Source of the DNA: Tritrichomonas musculus
Lineage: Eukaryota > Parabasalia > Tritrichomonadida > Tritrichomonadidae
NCBI GenBank assembly: GCA_039105265.1
Contig: JAPFFF010000042.1
Coordinates: 496,001-560,000 of the forward strand
DNA length: 64,000 bases
Reading direction: 5' to 3'
Shown here: positions 8,669-17,555 of the stretch, piece by piece
Numbering within the stretch: the first letter of the stretch is position 1
How the letters are laid out: every line of letters starts with the position of its first letter
The notes under the pieces: model-generated
Told to the model about the DNA's origin: nothing
Database searches by the model: none
Seen by the model: only the letters and a program-made list of their open reading frames with translations
Program-made: the position numbers and the translations under genes

Positions 8669-10018
8669 ATGAAAGGTAAGCATTCAAAGAAGAAAGAAGA
8701 ACATAAAAAAAAAGCTGATATTTCAACTCCATATGGTGTCGAAAAAGGTGTTTGTGTTACAGTTGATTCTGAAACAGGACAATTTAAAGATGTCCCAAAA
8801 ACAATGGTGAATGTGATCGGAAAAGATGCAACCGCAAATGTCGTTGAGTACGGAATAGATCAGAAATTGCTTCCTCAAGCTCAAGTTACGGAATATAATG
8901 GAATGTCGATATCTGAGCCATTATCTGTGAAGCATGTTATACATGTTGATTTTAACAGCGAGCTTGGCTTTGTTGGTCTTCCAGCTGAACTTGAAAGGCA
9001 GCTCAAAGCTAATAATTTCAAGAAGAAAGAAATCATTGATCATCCTCAAGATGTTATTGATACAATCAATTTCTTGCAAAATCCTTCTCAAGCTACTGAT
9101 GAGAGCAAAGCAATTATTCATGGAAAACCAGAGCCTCTTCCTCCTCTCGAATCATTTTTACGTAATGATGATCCACGAACGTTCCTTAAAGATCTTACTA
9201 AGATTGATGAAGGCTCAACATGCACTGTTTATACCGCAGTTCATGATGGAAAAACAATTGCAGTTAAAGAAATGGCCTTGAACGAAAAAAATGAAAAAAC
9301 ACTCCTTGAGGAAACACGTTTAATGGCTAGTATGAAAAGTGACCACATTGTTGCATTTTATTCTGCTCATCGTGTTGGCAATTCTCTATGGATATTAATG
9401 GAATACATGGATGGTGGATCATTAACAAATATTGCCACATACTGCGATTGCCAAGAACCTCATATTGCTTACTTTGCCAGAGAAATTCTCATTGCTCTTG
9501 ATTATATGCATAAGCAAAACAAAATTCATCGAGATATTAAAACAGATAATGTCCTCCTTAACCAGCAGGGATATGTCAAATTAGCAGATTTTGGTTATAC
9601 AGCTCAGCTTAAGTATAATGGTGAAAATAGGAAATCTATTGTCGGAACACCTTATTGGATGGCTCCAGAATTAATTAAAGGTCTTCCTTATTCATTTGAA
9701 GTAGATATTTGGTCTCTTGGAATATTGTGCAGAGAGTTGGCCGAAGGAGAGCCGCCATATGTCGAAGTTCCACCAATGAGAGCGCTGTTTTTAATTGTTT
9801 CTCAAGGAATACCAGAAATATCAAACAAAGAAGCAAGATCGCCACATTTTCTAAGTTTTCTTTCTCTTTGTTTAAATCCTGATCCCAAAGCAAGACCAAC
9901 GTGTGCTGATCTTTTGCAGCATCCATTCATGCAACTTGCATGTGATACTCAATTTATTCCACCACTCCTACAGCTTGCAACTGACCTTGCGAAGAATGAA
10001 GAATTCGATGATTTTTAA
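8669..10018 (+). CDS. PAK/STE20-type protein kinase with two CRIB-like motifs
   Basis: 449 aa. Residues 1-16 are Lys-rich. Residues 81-108 are a good CRIB (Rac/Cdc42-binding) motif: ISEP, H89, H92-V93, then GFVGLP. Residues 18-46 repeat its spacing (ISTP, V30, TGQF, P) but have Lys26 and Cys29 where the two His should be, so this looks like a degenerate first CRIB. The kinase domain covers about 175-435: K200 in AVKEM, HRDIKTDN at 287-294, DFG at 307-309, GTPYWMAPE, and a PAK-like C-lobe. The Gly-rich loop is IDEGSTCTVY, with the first and third Gly replaced by Asp and Cys. It should act downstream of Rac-like GTPases on the cytoskeleton; activity despite the altered loop is uncertain. Confidence 0.9.
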   Translation: MKGKHSKKKEEHKKKADISTPYGVEKGVCVTVDSETGQFKDVPKTMVNVIGKDATANVVEYGIDQKLLPQAQVTEYNGMSISEPLSVKHVIHVDFNSELGFVGLPAELERQLKANNFKKKEIIDHPQDVIDTINFLQNPSQATDESKAIIHGKPEPLPPLESFLRNDDPRTFLKDLTKIDEGSTCTVYTAVHDGKTIAVKEMALNEKNEKTLLEETRLMASMKSDHIVAFYSAHRVGNSLWILMEYMDGGSLTNIATYCDCQEPHIAYFAREILIALDYMHKQNKIHRDIKTDNVLLNQQGYVKLADFGYTAQLKYNGENRKSIVGTPYWMAPELIKGLPYSFEVDIWSLGILCRELAEGEPPYVEVPPMRALFLIVSQGIPEISNKEARSPHFLSFLSLCLNPDPKARPTCADLLQHPFMQLACDTQFIPPLLQLATDLAKNEEFDDF

Positions 10019-10377
10019 AAAATAATTGTCAGTTCAATTAAGTTACAAAATCTTTTTTTTAATTTATAAATCTTTATTTGTAGATTATCGTGATGTTTTT
10101 TTAACTACATATTTTTACTTCTTTTTATAAAAAATGAAGTTATATTTTATAAAATAATATTGATATTGTAGCTATGATTTTTTTTCAGATTACAAATAGT
10201 AATTATTAAATTCTTTTTAGTGGCTTTACCATTTTAAGATAATTGATTGATTCTATTCATTTATTTCAATTGATTTCAAGCCTTTGGATTTTCATTACAA
10301 ATTAGGAGCTAAAACAAGCATTGGTTAAATAAAATCAAGATTAGTATTTATTGAAAGGTAGGTTTATAAAATGAAAT
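10019..10377. other. Convergent 3' spacer
   Basis: 359 bp of AT-rich sequence between the tail-to-tail PAK and DUF5765-like genes. Nothing else is seen beyond likely 3' UTRs. Confidence 0.7.
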
Positions 10378-11139
10378 TTAATTGGTTTTAATTATTTTTT
10401 GAGCACCTCTTTTGCAAACGATGTATTGCGTTGTAACTGTAACGCATACTTCCATGATTGAAAAGAAGCACCAGATTGATGCTTGCTCGCCTGATGTGGC
10501 ATTAAAGAAAGCAGCAATTGCTGGTCCTGAAAGGAATAAAACAACACTTCCAAGTGTTTGTCCCATTAAAATTGGAGTTACAAACATATTCATAAAGTGA
10601 GAAGCAATTGATGGAAAAACGTATGATGGTTTAAGAAGTTTGAAAGTCCATTTAAGGTGATAATTTCCTGTCATTGAGCAAGTCTTTGGACCGCAAAATC
10701 CTTCAATTTGTTCGGTGCAAATTCTCATAAATTGGTTTCTTTGGTCAGTCAGTCCAGGGATGATCATTCTTAAAGCCATCAAAACGCCAGCGACGGTGCA
10801 GAAATAGAAAATATATTTCCAGTTGACATCACGTTCTCTGAGTGTGTTTTTAGAGTCAAGTGCAGAAAATGCAATATTTGAAAATAATGGTTGGAAGCAA
10901 ATATGATAATAGCCAAGCTGTGTCCATACAATATTAATGATGTTGCCGCATTGGTCGATTACGAGGTATTCAATAAATTGAATACCTTCCATGAAAGCGA
11001 AGAAGTAAAAGCAGGCTGAAATCCTAACACGTCTCCATTGTTCCATTTTGGCCCACATTCCTTTTCCAAGAATGATGTAAGTACCAACGACAACACTAAG
11101 GAGAGTAAATGCTAATGTAAATTCTTTATTGAAGCACAT
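10378..11139 (-). CDS. Multi-pass membrane protein, DUF5765-like
   Basis: 253 aa beginning MCFNKEF at an ATG. About six to seven hydrophobic segments run through it, roughly at residues 8-26, 38-60, 68-95, 108-128, 185-205 and 222-242. The N-terminal MCxN, the YFFAFMEGIQFIEYLVIDQCG block and GYYHICFQPLFSNIAF match the pattern of the uncharacterised DUF5765 family found in bacteria, algae and some protists. A Cys-rich loop (FCGPKTCSMTGNYHLKW) lies between membrane segments. Function unknown. The family call is from memory of motif patterns. Confidence 0.7.
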   Translation of the reverse strand: MCFNKEFTLAFTLLSVVVGTYIILGKGMWAKMEQWRRVRISACFYFFAFMEGIQFIEYLVIDQCGNIINIVWTQLGYYHICFQPLFSNIAFSALDSKNTLRERDVNWKYIFYFCTVAGVLMALRMIIPGLTDQRNQFMRICTEQIEGFCGPKTCSMTGNYHLKWTFKLLKPSYVFPSIASHFMNMFVTPILMGQTLGSVVLFLSGPAIAAFFNATSGEQASIWCFFSIMEVCVTVTTQYIVCKRGAQKIIKTN

Positions 11140-11597
11140 TTACAAAAAGGATTTTGGTCAATTTCTAATTTCAAATAATTATTCAAAATTGATATATCTA
11201 TTAAAAACTTGATCAGAATATATTGAATTCATAATGAATTATTGAAAAATTTTTCGTCATTTAGAATAATAATGTAATGATAAGATATTTTTTTAAATGG
11301 TATATATTAATATTACTGATGAATGATTTTATGTGAAATGAAGAAATATTATTCAATTTTAAGTTTGTTCATATTGAATTTTTTAACGTCTTTAATTAAT
11401 TTTGTTCAAATTTCCGAAATGGTAATGGAAACTTTTATTAGCCAATATCTTATCTTAATCTCTGAAATGAAAACATATTATACAATAATAATAAACTGTT
11501 GAATATAAATATATGTTATTTATAAATAATATTTTTTTTCATGTCTGAATTTGCTTTTTTTTCAACGTTTAAAATTACAAAACAAAAAAGACGATTG
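11140..11597. other. AT-rich spacer before the transposon
   Basis: 458 bp upstream of the DUF5765-like gene up to the left target duplication of the P-type element. No gene, RNA or repeat is seen. Confidence 0.6.
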
Positions 11598-11605
11598 CTT
11601 TTGAT
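11598..11605. repeat. Left target-site duplication CTTTTGAT
   Basis: Eight bases, identical to 15695-15702, immediately outside the inverted ATAGGG terminus. Eight bp is the duplication length of P-superfamily transposons. Confidence 0.85.
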
Positions 11606-11618
11606 ATAGGGGTTTTTT
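11606..11618 (+). repeat. Left terminal inverted repeat of the P-type element
   Basis: ATAGGGGTTTTTT. It pairs with the right end with one mismatch. Similarity further inward is weak, so the terminal repeat is short. Confidence 0.75.
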
Positions 11619-11718
11619 TTCTCAAAAAGTGACAGCTTTTTTAAAAAATCAAAGATAAATAAAAATAAAGTTGATATTTTTATGCGTATACTATTAGTAT
11701 AGTTGTATATTTAATTAA

Positions 11719-11751
11719 ATGAAAATCGGTCAACGCATGCAAAAGAGCTCC
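11719..11751 (+). repeat. Left subterminal inverted repeat (33 bp)
   Basis: It matches the reverse complement of 15539-15571 at 28 of 33 bases, including the shared blocks GGTCAAC and TGCAAAAGAGCTCC. It is a likely transposase-binding site. Confidence 0.85.
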
Positions 11752-12207
11752 ATCAATCTTTAATTGAAAGTTAACGTTTTACATCACATTTCAATATGAT
11801 ATTTTTTATTTGCATAAATTATTGATTTTTTTTGGGTTTTACTTCAAATAGCATCAAAAAGTTTATTGTACAAGATCAATTGAACCTTATTTCTCATTTT
11901 TTTATATGATTATCATATTTTTACCAGATCGATTGCGATTTCTCAAAATATATTTTTTAAACTCAATTATCATATAAGAAAGATGATTTCTATTCTTGTT
12001 AAAAAAGCATTATTATCAAAATTCATTGAGATTCTCTTATTTTTGCATTTTTATGATGATATTGCAAATAATAATTTTTCAAATCAGAATATCTTTTTTA
12101 TAAAAGCTATGATTATGTGCAAAATAGTTAAATTAAATGAAAATATTTTGATATCGTTAGCTACTAATTCATATGATCATACATGCTATTCAATTAATAT
12201 GAAAAAT

Positions 12208-15200
12208 TTATTCATCATCTAAATTAGGATCTTCATTTAAAAAAGAGTATTCATTTATTGCACTTTCGTTCTCATTATCTTCATTGATTTCACTGCCAAT
12301 TTCAAAAGAATTTGAAGGATCATTATTTGATAATAAAGGTATTAAATTTGAATCGAGATATTGTTGGTAATTAGGAACGCCTTTTTGGTTCATTGATGAT
12401 ATAATCAAGTCGATTGCTGAAAATAAATCATTTTTTATATCACAATTCAAACTTTCTTTTTTTTTCGCAGACTTTATATGCATTAAAAGTTTTTCATCAT
12501 CGATTAATGTTTTAATTTGATGTTCAAATTGTATATTTTGACTTGATGATTTTGCATCTGGATTTTTTGCAATAATTTCATTAATTGTATTGTCAACCAA
12601 ATATTCATCATCGACTAATGATGAATCAGTTATTTGATATGGATCGGTTAATTCTGTTGTTTCTTCTCTGACACGTTTTCTTTTTTCTTTTTTGATATTT
12701 TCATATTCTTCTTTGGTCACATCAAATAATTCCTTTTCAGCAGATTCTTCATTATTTTCTGGCTGGCTTTCAAGATCTTCTTTTTTTTGCAATTTAATAA
12801 AATAGTTTGTCACTTTTTTACGATCTTTTTCCTTGCAAATATTATAACTAAATGGAATATTAAAGCCATCAAAACCTTTTTCTTCATAATTAAATCCACT
12901 TAAAATAGCCAAAATTTGTAAACACCAATTAAGGAGGCTTTCTTCATTACGCGCAATCTTATTTTTCTTACCACGCGTAATATAAAAACCAAGTGAAGAC
13001 TTTGAATGTGGCAAAGGAAGTGTGCTGATGGTATAATTTAATGCATTCAAACGACACGATGGGTTCCATCCACTCATGACATGTGGCATTTTAACCTGTT
13101 TAATATTTAATTTTAATATAGTTTTGGTATAGCTATTTATCATTTTAGTCATGTCTTCAAGATTTCTATTATCAATTGTGTTTCCTCTCATCAAGTCCCA
13201 TATAATTGAAACAATTTTTGCACAATCAAAATCGAAATCATTTTGATTATTTATATCTGATGTTAGAACAATTCCAGCTGTGTTAACTCGCTTATTAATT
13301 TTCATTGGAAATTCGACGTCCTCACAATACTTCCTAACAATAATTGCTCTGGCGGCCACTCTAAGAGCATTTTCAAATGTGTGATCATTGAAACACATAA
13401 GTCTCATGTGACCAAAGAACAGTTCTAAATCATGTGAACCTAATCTTTGCAAAGCTAGATTTTCCTGGTTCAGCATGATTGCGACAGATAATCCAATAAT
13501 AGTATTGATTATTCTGTATAAAAAAATTTGATCTGCAAAAAGCACACCTAAACATGAACTATGATATCTTTCTTTAAACAATGAGGTTTGAGGTACATTT
13601 TTAATATTTTTTAAGTGATCTTTAAATATATAAAATGAATACTTTAAAAATTGTAATCTTTTTTCTTTGTTTAAAGCAGGTGATCTTATTGCCTCAATAA
13701 GTAAAACAAACGGAAGCAAATAATAAGCAGCTTCAAACCTTCCTTTTTCTAGGCAGCATATTAATGTGTTCCATGAGTATAATATTAATGGATAATTATC
13801 TTTCATTGCTGCGGCTTGGCTTTTATCTTCAAGAACTTGTCCAAGTTTTGCATATTCATTTAAAAGCTCAATGTTTACACAAATAATCTTTTCGATATCA
13901 ATCATTAATGGATGATTTACAATTCTTGCACGGGCAGATTTAATTAAATGAAGAATATCAGATAATGGAATTAGTGTCTCGTTTAATAATGAAGAAACTA
14001 TATCATCAAAAGATTCGTTTATATGTGGTTTAATTTTTTCTGAGAAAAAATCTCGATGTGTTTTATCAAATGAAATGTCTCCGTCAGTAGCCATATACTT
14101 GACGCAATAACCTGATTGATTTAATAGTTTTATTATCTCATTAAAACGTTTGATAATTTCAGGAGGTGAAGATCCATTCCTTGTTGGAATCATATGGATG
14201 ACACATTGAGGGATGAGTTTGCATAACGGTAATACTTCATATGCATAAACAGCGTTTTTATCTGTTTTGTATATTGGTTTCAGAGATGCAGCATCTCCGG
14301 ATAGGCATATTAAAAACGGTTTTATTGGTTTATGTTCTGAAAATTGAATTGCTTTCTGATAAAATAATTCCAAAATTAAAGGTATACATTGAATTGATTG
14401 TATCATATATATTAAAGAATTTTGCAATTGACCTGTGAAATGATAGCATTTTGAAATACTTGGAAATGGAAGTAATTGATGGAGATAATTATATGTGTTT
14501 GAATTTAAGAGTTTTATTAACGAACAAAATTTTAAATAAGTTTCATTTTTCTTATTTCCTGTTAAATATTGAATAAGTAATGGAAGCATTGGATATTTTT
14601 CTAAATATATTTTTGGAATCAAAAAGTTTTCTTCAATTAGTTTTTTGATTTGATTTGTATAATCATTTTCAATTGTTGTTTTTGTTTCATTAATCAGTTT
14701 AACACATTCTTTTTTAACTTTTGACGGTTCACTAGTTAAATAATTTATTTGACAATTTTTGTTATTTATTTCTTTTTTTAATTTTTCAATTTCATTTAAT
14801 AAATCCTTTTCTTTGAAAGTTGTTTTTTCTTTTTCTTTTAAAAATGATAAAGTATTTCTAGCTTTTTCAATATTTGTTGATTGTGTATTGAAGTTAGTTA
14901 ATATTGGACATTGATTAAGAAAATGGATTTCTTTTGCATATTCAACTTTTTGTAAAATTTCAGTAAATGAATAAACACTAAACATTATGCATTGCTGTAA
15001 AAATAAGTCAACTCTCAATCGAATTATTGAATTAAAAAAAGAATTTGTTAAGGAATCATCAAACCAATGCTCTTTTAAGTATTTATAACTAAGAACGAGC
15101 TTTGTTACGAGCAATTCATTGCTTTGCGCCAGCTGTAGCATTGAATCAGTTATATCATCAGTCGTAAAATCTGTTAATTTTTTATATATTCGAATATTTT

Positions 15201-15459
15201 GCTCTTCATGAATAAAAATGCTTTTTATTTTTTCGTCCGTCGATAATGTGTGATATTGCTTAACATATTCTGCAATATCCATTTTTTCTTCTTTTGCTTT
15301 CCTATTTAATCTTTCATATCTTTTAATCAATGCTTTCACATTTCTATTTGGAAAAAAGATTTCCATTTTAGAATATTTCCCATTATATTCTACATACTTC
15401 TGAACAAGTAAACAATCTTCTTCTTGACTCCATCTTGAATTTTTTGTTGGACTTTCCAT
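12208..15459 (-). CDS. Myb/SANT-type P-element-like transposase
   Basis: 1083 aa, intact. Residues 6-50 are a Myb/SANT-like helix-turn-helix (RWSQEED, GKYSKMEIFF, NVKALIKRYERL), occupying the place of the THAP finger in animal P elements. Residues 195-240 are coiled coil. The RNase H-like catalytic region follows: D389 in CLSGDAAS, D458 in YMATDGD, a DILHLIKSARARI block at 501-513 matching the family's DxxHLxKxxR motif, and E679 in SHDLELFFGHMR, matching QDxLExFFxxxR of P/THAP9 transposases. The long insert between D458 and E679 corresponds to the region that binds GTP in Drosophila P. The C-terminal 150 residues are acidic and low complexity. Catalytic residue assignment is by eye. The gene lies between matched inverted repeats and target duplications. 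Confidence 0.85.
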   Translation of the reverse strand: MESPTKNSRWSQEEDCLLVQKYVEYNGKYSKMEIFFPNRNVKALIKRYERLNRKAKEEKMDIAEYVKQYHTLSTDEKIKSIFIHEEQNIRIYKKLTDFTTDDITDSMLQLAQSNELLVTKLVLSYKYLKEHWFDDSLTNSFFNSIIRLRVDLFLQQCIMFSVYSFTEILQKVEYAKEIHFLNQCPILTNFNTQSTNIEKARNTLSFLKEKEKTTFKEKDLLNEIEKLKKEINNKNCQINYLTSEPSKVKKECVKLINETKTTIENDYTNQIKKLIEENFLIPKIYLEKYPMLPLLIQYLTGNKKNETYLKFCSLIKLLNSNTYNYLHQLLPFPSISKCYHFTGQLQNSLIYMIQSIQCIPLILELFYQKAIQFSEHKPIKPFLICLSGDAASLKPIYKTDKNAVYAYEVLPLCKLIPQCVIHMIPTRNGSSPPEIIKRFNEIIKLLNQSGYCVKYMATDGDISFDKTHRDFFSEKIKPHINESFDDIVSSLLNETLIPLSDILHLIKSARARIVNHPLMIDIEKIICVNIELLNEYAKLGQVLEDKSQAAAMKDNYPLILYSWNTLICCLEKGRFEAAYYLLPFVLLIEAIRSPALNKEKRLQFLKYSFYIFKDHLKNIKNVPQTSLFKERYHSSCLGVLFADQIFLYRIINTIIGLSVAIMLNQENLALQRLGSHDLELFFGHMRLMCFNDHTFENALRVAARAIIVRKYCEDVEFPMKINKRVNTAGIVLTSDINNQNDFDFDCAKIVSIIWDLMRGNTIDNRNLEDMTKMINSYTKTILKLNIKQVKMPHVMSGWNPSCRLNALNYTISTLPLPHSKSSLGFYITRGKKNKIARNEESLLNWCLQILAILSGFNYEEKGFDGFNIPFSYNICKEKDRKKVTNYFIKLQKKEDLESQPENNEESAEKELFDVTKEEYENIKKEKRKRVREETTELTDPYQITDSSLVDDEYLVDNTINEIIAKNPDAKSSSQNIQFEHQIKTLIDDEKLLMHIKSAKKKESLNCDIKNDLFSAIDLIISSMNQKGVPNYQQYLDSNLIPLLSNNDPSNSFEIGSEINEDNENESAINEYSFLNEDPNLDDE

Positions 15460-15538
15460 AAAATTATATAAATTTTTATATCACATTTCATACTAATTAA
15501 TCCTTTTTTATTTCACATTTCATTAAAACTTAATCATT

Positions 15539-15571
15539 GGAGCTCTTTTGCACCTGTTGACCAATTTTAAT
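15539..15571 (-). repeat. Right subterminal inverted repeat (33 bp)
   Basis: It is the inverted partner of 11719-11751. It lies about 80 bp upstream of the transposase ATG, so it could also serve as a promoter-proximal site for self-regulation. Confidence 0.85.
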
Positions 15572-15681
15572 GAAAATAAAAATATAATATATATTTATAT
15601 GGATATTATTATTGATGTAATTATTTTTTAAAAAAATGCATTTTTAAATTTGAAAACATTTTTTTGACAGTTTACAAACCG

Positions 15682-15694
15682 AAAAAATCCCTAT
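15682..15694 (-). repeat. Right terminal inverted repeat of the P-type element
   Basis: AAAAAATCCCTAT on the plus strand, ending directly at the right target duplication. Confidence 0.75.
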
Positions 15695-15702
15695 CTTTTG
15701 AT
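15695..15702. repeat. Right target-site duplication CTTTTGAT
   Basis: Identical to 11598-11605. It lies 80 bp before the ATG of the secreted Pro/Thr-repeat protein, so the element inserted into that gene's upstream region. Confidence 0.85.
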
Positions 15703-15782
15703 CTTTTATGGTGAAATTAAAAGCATTCTTCATTTTTTTCATGTCGGTTTAAAATAAATAAAATATTGGTTATTTCTAATCT

Positions 15783-16919
15783 ATGCTCTTTATCAGCTTA
15801 TTCTGTTTGCAAATTATATTTTTTGATTGGTTAAACAATTTTGTCGTTAACGCATTTCCAGATACCATTAAATCTCTATCACCAGAATCCCAATTATCAT
15901 CGCCATCACCACCAACGCCAACACCTAAACCTATAATAACATCAACACCTAAACCTATAATAACGTCAACGCCAATTCCAACACCAACACCAACACCAAC
16001 ACCTACACCTACACCCACGCCAACATCAACACCAACGCCTACACCAACACCTACACCAACACCCACGCCAACATCAACACCAACGCCAACATCAACACCA
16101 ACGCCTACACCAACACCTACACCAACACCTACACCAACACCCACGCCAACATCAACACCAACACCCACGCCAACATCAACACCAACACCTACACCAACAC
16201 CAACACCAACACCTACACCAACACCTACACCAACACCAACGCCTACACCAACGCCTACACCAACGCCTACACCAACGCCTACACCAACGCCTACACCAAC
16301 ACCTACACCAACACCTACACCAACACCAACGCCTACACCAACGCTTACACCAACGCCTACACCAACGCCTACACCAACGCCTACACCAACACCTACACCA
16401 GACCACTCAGAACAAATAACATATCCTTCGAATGAACAAATTAAACTAATAGTAAACAAATTTATAAAACTTTCGAACCCGGTTTCTAAAAAACTTGGTA
16501 AAACCAATCCTGATCTCCAGAAAACTTTTGATAATATTGTATATCAATCTGATATTCTCTTACCATTTACATCATGTCCTAACAAAAATTTGTGTGATTC
16601 AGAAATTTATATGCCATATAACTCAAAATTGAACTCTGCTAAATATACAATTAGCAAAAGTATTGTTAATCAAATTGTTTTTCCATATGTTCCAAATTTG
16701 ACATGTGCTCCAAGAGATATTCAGGTTTTGTTTTCTGAAAACAAGCAATTTTTGATGATTAATTATGAGAAGCCTCTCTTAAAAGGTCATTATAATCAAA
16801 TTTTTAATGTTCCATCACTTAATACAGAGCAAATTATCATTCAATCAAAATCAAACTACGGAAATGAAACCCATATATGCTTCCCGGTTATAAAATTGTA
16901 TGGAAAAATTAATAAATGA
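15783..16919 (+). CDS. Secreted Thr-Pro-repeat protein with SUN-like C-terminal domain
   Basis: 378 aa. The N-terminus [17 protein letters not shown] is a likely signal peptide. Residues about 45-205 are a long run of Thr-Pro dipeptides broken by occasional Ser, Ile or Leu, a stiff mucin-like stalk and probable O-glycosylation substrate. The C-terminal 170 residues are globular, with four Cys and strands such as [11 protein letters not shown] and [19 protein letters not shown]. The end resembles the last strands of SUN or discoidin-like beta-sandwiches; this is a weak call. There is no C-terminal membrane anchor, so it may be secreted or held by a partner. The P-type transposon ends about 80 bp upstream and may have displaced its promoter. 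Confidence 0.7.
   Translation: MLFISLFCLQIIFFDWLNNFVVNAFPDTIKSLSPESQLSSPSPPTPTPKPIITSTPKPIITSTPIPTPTPTPTPTPTPTPTSTPTPTPTPTPTPTPTSTPTPTSTPTPTPTPTPTPTPTPTPTSTPTPTPTSTPTPTPTPTPTPTPTPTPTPTPTPTPTPTPTPTPTPTPTPTPTPTPTPTPTPTPTLTPTPTPTPTPTPTPTPTPDHSEQITYPSNEQIKLIVNKFIKLSNPVSKKLGKTNPDLQKTFDNIVYQSDILLPFTSCPNKNLCDSEIYMPYNSKLNSAKYTISKSIVNQIVFPYVPNLTCAPRDIQVLFSENKQFLMINYEKPLLKGHYNQIFNVPSLNTEQIIIQSKSNYGNETHICFPVIKLYGKINK
15973..16400 (+). repeat. Hexameric ACNCCA repeat encoding Thr-Pro
   Basis: About 70 near-perfect hexamers (ACACCA, ACGCCA, ACACCT variants), all in frame, with rare Ser, Ile or Leu codons. The pattern of variants shows higher-order blocks of 30-60 bp, typical of slippage and unequal exchange. 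Confidence 0.95.
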
Positions 16920-17540
16920 AGGCTTGTATTATTTATTATTATTATTATTGATTTATAGTTATGCACAGTTTTCTTTTTTTCTATTTTAAATTTGATCAAT
17001 TAAGAACTAATGTAGATTTCATGGCTGTTTTTTGCCTATTGTTTAATAGATGGTATTTTTATTTGTTTATTTTCAATATCAACAATGTTAATGTTTTGAC
17101 TAGACAATTAAGTTTTTTTCATTTATTTAAAGATAAAAATATTCAATAAATGTTAAACCTTGTTTTTTTATTTCGCCTCCTATTCAAAATAAACTTTGTT
17201 TCCTTCATTAATAAAATAGATACAAAATGAATATTTATAAAAATAAAAAATGTATACATTATTTATGATTATAAAATACGATTAAAATTTAATAGTATTA
17301 AATGAATAGTTATTAATATAATGCGATTTTATTTTGAATGGAAGGTGGATATAAAAAACATGGTTTACATACAAATACCAAATTTATTTTTTGATTAAAA
17401 GCTTATTATCCAATTCAACGTTCAAAAAAAAATTGATTAATTTTAAAATGACGTATCAATTTTTTCATAAAAAAAGAATTTAGAAAAAAAATTGATTTTT
17501 CTATTCATTGTTTTCTGAAAATGAAGAAAAAGTGACATTA
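16920..17540. other. AT-rich spacer
   Basis: About 620 bp. One 62-codon ORF (16961-17149) is hydrophobic low-complexity AT sequence without gene-like features. A short AAAAAGTGACA motif lies at about 17528, just before the initiator of the next gene. Confidence 0.6.
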
Positions 17541-17546
17541 TCATTA
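17541..17546 (+). promoter_or_regulatory. Initiator-like TCATTA upstream of the TRAPPC2L-like gene
   Basis: It fits the trichomonad initiator TCA-Y-(T/A) and lies 15 bases before the ATG at 17556. The call is by consensus only. Confidence 0.45.
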
Positions 17547-17555
17547 AAATAATCA

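Larger units (their letters stand above)
11606..15694 (-). mobile_element. P-superfamily DNA transposon, apparently complete (4,089 bp)
   Basis: The ends are inverted: ATAGGGGTTTTTT on the left and ATAGGGATTTTTT read inward from the right, 12 of 13 bases alike. Identical 8-bp duplications flank it. A 33-bp inverted pair lies 113 bp inside the left end and 123 bp inside the right end, a layout like the terminal plus internal inverted repeats of Drosophila P. It carries one intact transposase gene on the minus strand and about 600 bp of AT-rich sequence downstream of it. The perfect duplication and intact ORF suggest a fairly recent insertion. Confidence 0.85.

Noticed and set aside
12151-12160. 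TAACGATAT motif like the Trichomonas Myb recognition element (also TAACGATA near 34088)
   Set aside because: Single short matches not placed upstream of a gene; expected by chance in AT-rich DNA.
11983-12222. 79-codon plus-strand ORF inside the P-type element
   Set aside because: Runs into the end of the transposase gene on the other strand and has no distinct composition or motif.
16176-16406. Minus-strand Cys/Trp/Arg-rich ORF and the long Gly-Val ORF at 15776-16507
   Set aside because: Mirror frames of the Thr-Pro hexamer repeat; the plus frame has a signal peptide and a globular end.
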